From NCBI GenBank assembly GCA_943704415.1, contig CALSCO010000906.1, positions 1-13,651 on the forward strand: 13,651 bases of DNA. The letters run 5' to 3'. This document shows, piece after piece, positions 11,444 through 13,651 of this stretch. The stretch comes from Parvularia atlantis (taxonomy: Eukaryota; Opisthokonta; Rotosphaerida). Below the pieces are notes generated by a model. That model was given only the letters and a program-made list of their open reading frames with translations. It was not told the DNA's origin and did no database searches. Positions within the stretch are counted from its first letter, which is position 1; each line of letters opens with the position of its first letter. The position numbers and the translations under genes were made by a program.

Positions 11444-11780
11444 TGGCTGGCCCTGCTGTTGCTGCGTCGGCGGTGGTTGTCCCCGCGGGGGCGTTGCTGG
11501 TCTAGCGCGTTGGTTAGCGGGAAAATAAAACGGCAGTCATGACAAGCGCCGCACGCCGCTCAGTCGCATCAGCGCAAAAAAGCACGTGATCTGCCTTATC
11601 ACCGCGGCGCCGCGGCTCGCTGCCGTCGGTTTACGGCCGGTCAGGACTGCACAGTCACAGTCACCTCGTTCTCGGGCACCAGATGCTTGGCCCGCCGGTC
11701 TCGATCTCGTACACGTAACCGCGCTCGTCCCTTGCACAGCTAACGCTGGGTCAGTTCACCACCGTGACTGCGCCGCCGTG
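11444..11780. promoter_or_regulatory. Divergent region between the Pro/Gln-rich gene and PB1-SAM
   Basis: About 337 bases hold the leaders of both flanking genes plus the gene relic described separately. On the minus strand a 53-nt intron-like unit with GTGCGG donor, GCTAACC branch and GCTAG acceptor precedes the Pro/Gln-rich gene. On the plus strand a GCTAACG motif and a GGGTCAG acceptor-like site ending at 11754 lie 26 bases before the PB1-SAM ATG. No TATA-like motif is evident. Confidence 0.4.
11606..11735 (-). pseudogene. Decayed duplicate of the C-terminus of the neighbouring Pro/Gln-rich gene
   Basis: On the minus strand this segment encodes, in two or three different frames, DERGYVYEIETGG, then NEVTVTV, then LTGRKPTAAS. 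The intact neighbour has DERPGGYKYEIDIGK, KEVFVRV and VTGRKPPAVA in the same order at its C-terminus (about 10872-10998). The order and spacing are conserved while the frame shifts and stops intervene, so I read it as a relic of a second gene copy. It lies about 160 bases upstream of the neighbour's start and less than 50 bases from the PB1-SAM start. A live last exon with unusual splicing is a less likely reading. Confidence 0.65.
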
Positions 11781-12696
11781 ATGGTCGTCATCAAAGCCTG
11801 GGTTGGCGACGACTGCCGCCGGCTCGAGCTCGACGGCGCCCCAACCCCGTCGCCGTCGTCGCTGGCGGATGTGCGCGCGGCGGTGGCGGCCGTGCACAAC
11901 CTGGCCGGCCCGGGCGTGATCGTGCGGCTGCGCTACCTCGACGACGACGGCGACCGCGTCACGCTCGCGACCGATGCCGACTGGCTGACGGCGCTGCGGC
12001 TGTGCGCGGCGTCGGGGCGGGCGGCCGTGCACGTCTATGTCGACGTCGCGCGGGCTGGGCCGATCCGCGAGCAGCAGCAGCAGCAGCAGCAGCACGTCGA
12101 AGAGCCGGTCGTGACGCGGGCCGCGCGCGCGCGCTTCGAGGCGTCGTTTGCGCACGATGAGGTCGTCGAGGTGCTGCGCGACCTGAGCTTCTACATCCTC
12201 GCGCATGGTGCGTGGCCTTGTTGTCGTGCGTGCGTGCGCGTGATCGCTGAACGTGCGCTGCGCGCGCGTGCGCAGAGCAGCACCCGGCGCTCAAGTCGTG
12301 GGTCTCGGCGAGCAAGACGCTGCTCCGTCCCGGCGAGGAGAAGCATCTGAACGGCGGCGCGGGCGACGACGCGGCAGCAACGCGCGTGCTCGTCTCGGGC
12401 GCAGCCCCAGCCACGGCGGCGGCGGGTGGCAATGACGCCGTGCGTCAGTGGTCGCTCGATGACGTCGCGGCGTTCCTGCGCGGCGCCGGCTTTGCCGCGT
12501 ACGAGGCCCAGTTCCGCGGTGCGGCGGCGCTCTCGAGCACGCTCGTCTGATGCGGCGGTGTGCGCGCACAGAGCACCACGTCACGGGCGACGTCCTGCTC
12601 GAGCTCAACCACGCCGCGCTGCGCGACATCGGCATGGTCTCGACCGGGCACCGCGTGCGGCTGCTGCGCCGCGTGGCCGACCTGGGCGCGCAGTGA
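11781..12696 (+). CDS. PB1-SAM domain scaffold protein, 3 exons
   Basis: Probable cytosolic scaffold built from two interaction domains. Exons 11781-12207, 12276-12518 and 12572-12696 join in phase to 264 residues. The PB1 domain (about 1-90) has the basic Lys5 in VVIKAW and an acidic OPCA loop YLDDDGDRVTLATDADW (52-68), so it could bind both faces and polymerise head to tail (type I/II). Seven Gln (98-104) follow, then a helical linker with no domain I recognise. The SAM domain (about 198-262) has VRQWSLDDVAAFLRGAGF, then TGDVLLELNHAALRDIGM and GHRVRLL. The second intron cuts the SAM domain exactly, with a codon split as G+AG. PB1 and SAM can both form polymers. The start at 11781 is the first ATG after an acceptor-like site and begins the PB1 strand directly. 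Partners are unknown. Confidence 0.9.
12072..12092 (+). repeat. CAG run encoding seven glutamines in PB1-SAM
   Basis: Seven perfect in-frame CAG codons encode residues 98-104 in the linker just after the PB1 domain. It is likely to vary in length between strains. Confidence 0.95.
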
Positions 12697-12743
12697 TCGC
12701 CAATCTCGTTTGGTACATGTCTTCTGCTGCAGTCACACACCCA
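12697..12743. other. Short convergent gap between PB1-SAM and RMC1
   Basis: Only 47 bases separate the two stop codons, so the 3' untranslated regions of these convergent genes almost certainly overlap. No AATAAA-type signal is visible on either strand in the gap. Confidence 0.6.
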
Positions 12744-13651
12744 CTACATGCTGAGGCTCGATGAGGACGACCCGCGCGCGAGGGCGATCTTGGCGTCGGC
12801 CGGAAAGAGCGCCTCAAACTGCTTAACGTACCGCCCACAGTTCTCCTGCGGCAGAAAGTCCGGCCGCCCGTGCACAAACAGGTTGCGCGTCTCGAAGAAC
12901 TTGTACACGCCGTAAAACAGCTGCGGCACGCGCACGGTCGTCAGCACAGACAGAGTGGGTACGCAAAGACGCACGTTTTTGTCGCCCGACTGCAGCGCTG
13001 CCTCGAGGAAAGTGTTGGCGGGCACGGCCGTCTGGAGGTCGTTCGAGCGGATGAAGCGCAGCGCCGTGACGACCTGTCACCGGCGTCAGGACGCGCGCGC
13101 AGCAAGCCAGAGACGCGATGCGCGCACGTGCGACTTGAGCAGGAGCACCTCAACGATATTTTCCCACGTCTTGAGCCGCTTGAGCATGTCGATCGCGAGC
13201 TGGTACGCGGGCGGGTACGACGGCACGAGCGAGAGCAGCAGGCACGCGACGTGCACCGAGTCGCGCTGCGGCCACACGATCGCGTCAGCCTCGCGCGCAG
13301 CCGGTGTCGTCCGCAAGATGCACCACGACGTGGTACTGCAGAAACTGGTGCAGCTGGTAGAAGCGCTGGTTGATCACCAGCAGGTGGATCACGAGCTCGT
13401 AGATGTAGTGCTTGACTAGTAGGCCCCGCGCGTCAGCCAGCACGCCACAGCCACGCGCGCCGCACGCACTCGGCAGGTCAAACTGGTTGAGCGAGCGGAT
13501 GTACTCGGTCAGCACCGCCACCTTGAACTTGAAGCTTAGGTTCTGCTCCGCGCAGCGCAAGTTTAGTGCTCTCTGAGCAGGGCCCGGGCACATGTCCACC
13601 GCGCAAACACACGCCAATGCGCACTCACGCCCACGCGTATCGCCCCCCCCC
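12744..13651 (-). CDS. RMC1: RMC1 (Mic1-domain regulator of Mon1-Ccz1), 5'-partial, runs off the right edge
   Basis: C-terminal part of the third subunit of the Mon1-Ccz1 complex, the exchange factor that activates Rab7 on late endosomes. Exons on the minus strand: 13572-13470, 13415-13324, 13265-13128, 13073-12975, 12920-12744, giving 202 residues. A donor-like GTGAGTGC at 13628 suggests an earlier exon reaching the edge at 13629-13651. Family marks, in order: FKFKVAVLTEYIRSLNQF, FYQLHQFLQYHV, ACLLLSLVPSYPP, LAIDMLKRL, IVEVLL, VTALRFIR, then LFYGVYKFFETRN. This is the Mic1 domain, which closely follows the human RMC1 C-terminus. The end has a Ser run (GSSSSSLSM). The acceptor of the intron 13416-13469 is CTACTAG. 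The N-terminal beta-propeller part must lie outside the window. Confidence 0.93.

Noticed and set aside
11524-11529. AATAAA polyadenylation signal on the plus strand
   Set aside because: No plus-strand gene ends nearby; on the other strand it lies in the presumed leader intron of the Pro/Gln-rich gene.
13643-13651. C homopolymer as a telomere or structural element
   Set aside because: It is only nine bases at the window edge and most likely an assembly or sequencing edge effect.

Overview
This is a gene-dense stretch of nuclear DNA from a eukaryote, most likely a GC-rich free-living protist. Seven protein genes fill about 13.6 kb and nearly all are cut by very short introns. I could place about 45 introns; all are 44-81 nt except one of 182 nt. 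Reading frames close across the splice joins: the summed exons of RhoGEF (909 aa), TBC1D5 (706 aa), DLD (504 aa) and PB1-SAM (264 aa) each give a whole number of codons and continuous family-like protein. By eye, third codon positions are almost all G or C. TAA, TAG and TGA are all used as stops, so the code looks standard. A RhoGEF, a PB1-SAM protein, TBC1D5 and RMC1 together would suit Amoebozoa, apusomonads or relatives, but nothing here fixes the lineage.

Layout from left to right. 123-3700 (minus): a Dbl-type RhoGEF with a DH-PH module and a long disordered N-terminus. 3701-4184: a divergent intergenic region with GA and CT tracts. 4185-6987 (plus): a TBC1D5-type Rab GTPase-activating protein with both catalytic fingers present. 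6952-7116: an imperfect tandem copy of the 3' end of that gene. 7155-9310 (minus): mitochondrial dihydrolipoyl dehydrogenase, essentially complete and of normal length, in 12 exons. 9463-10532 (minus): an unrecognised Ala/Gly-rich membrane protein. 10858-11443 (minus): an unrecognised small Pro/Gln-rich protein with one uncertain intron. 11606-11735 (minus): a decayed duplicate of that protein's C-terminus. 11781-12696 (plus): a PB1-SAM scaffold protein. 12744 to the right edge (minus): the C-terminal part of RMC1, the third subunit of the Mon1-Ccz1 complex.

Two genes belong to the same pathway with opposite effects: TBC1D5 proteins switch Rab7 off at retromer-coated endosomes, and RMC1 belongs to the exchange factor that switches Rab7 on. 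The RhoGEF and the PB1-SAM protein also look like signalling or scaffold proteins, while DLD is core mitochondrial metabolism. No operon-like logic is expected or seen.

The most distinctive genome-level signals are a strong 5' splice-site preference for GTGCG in place of GTRAG, a compact CTSAC-like branch motif close to the acceptor, one apparent GC-AG intron in DLD, microsatellites sitting inside introns, and two cases where a gene's 3' end has been duplicated beside the gene. I saw no tRNA, rRNA, transposon, CRISPR array or viral gene.
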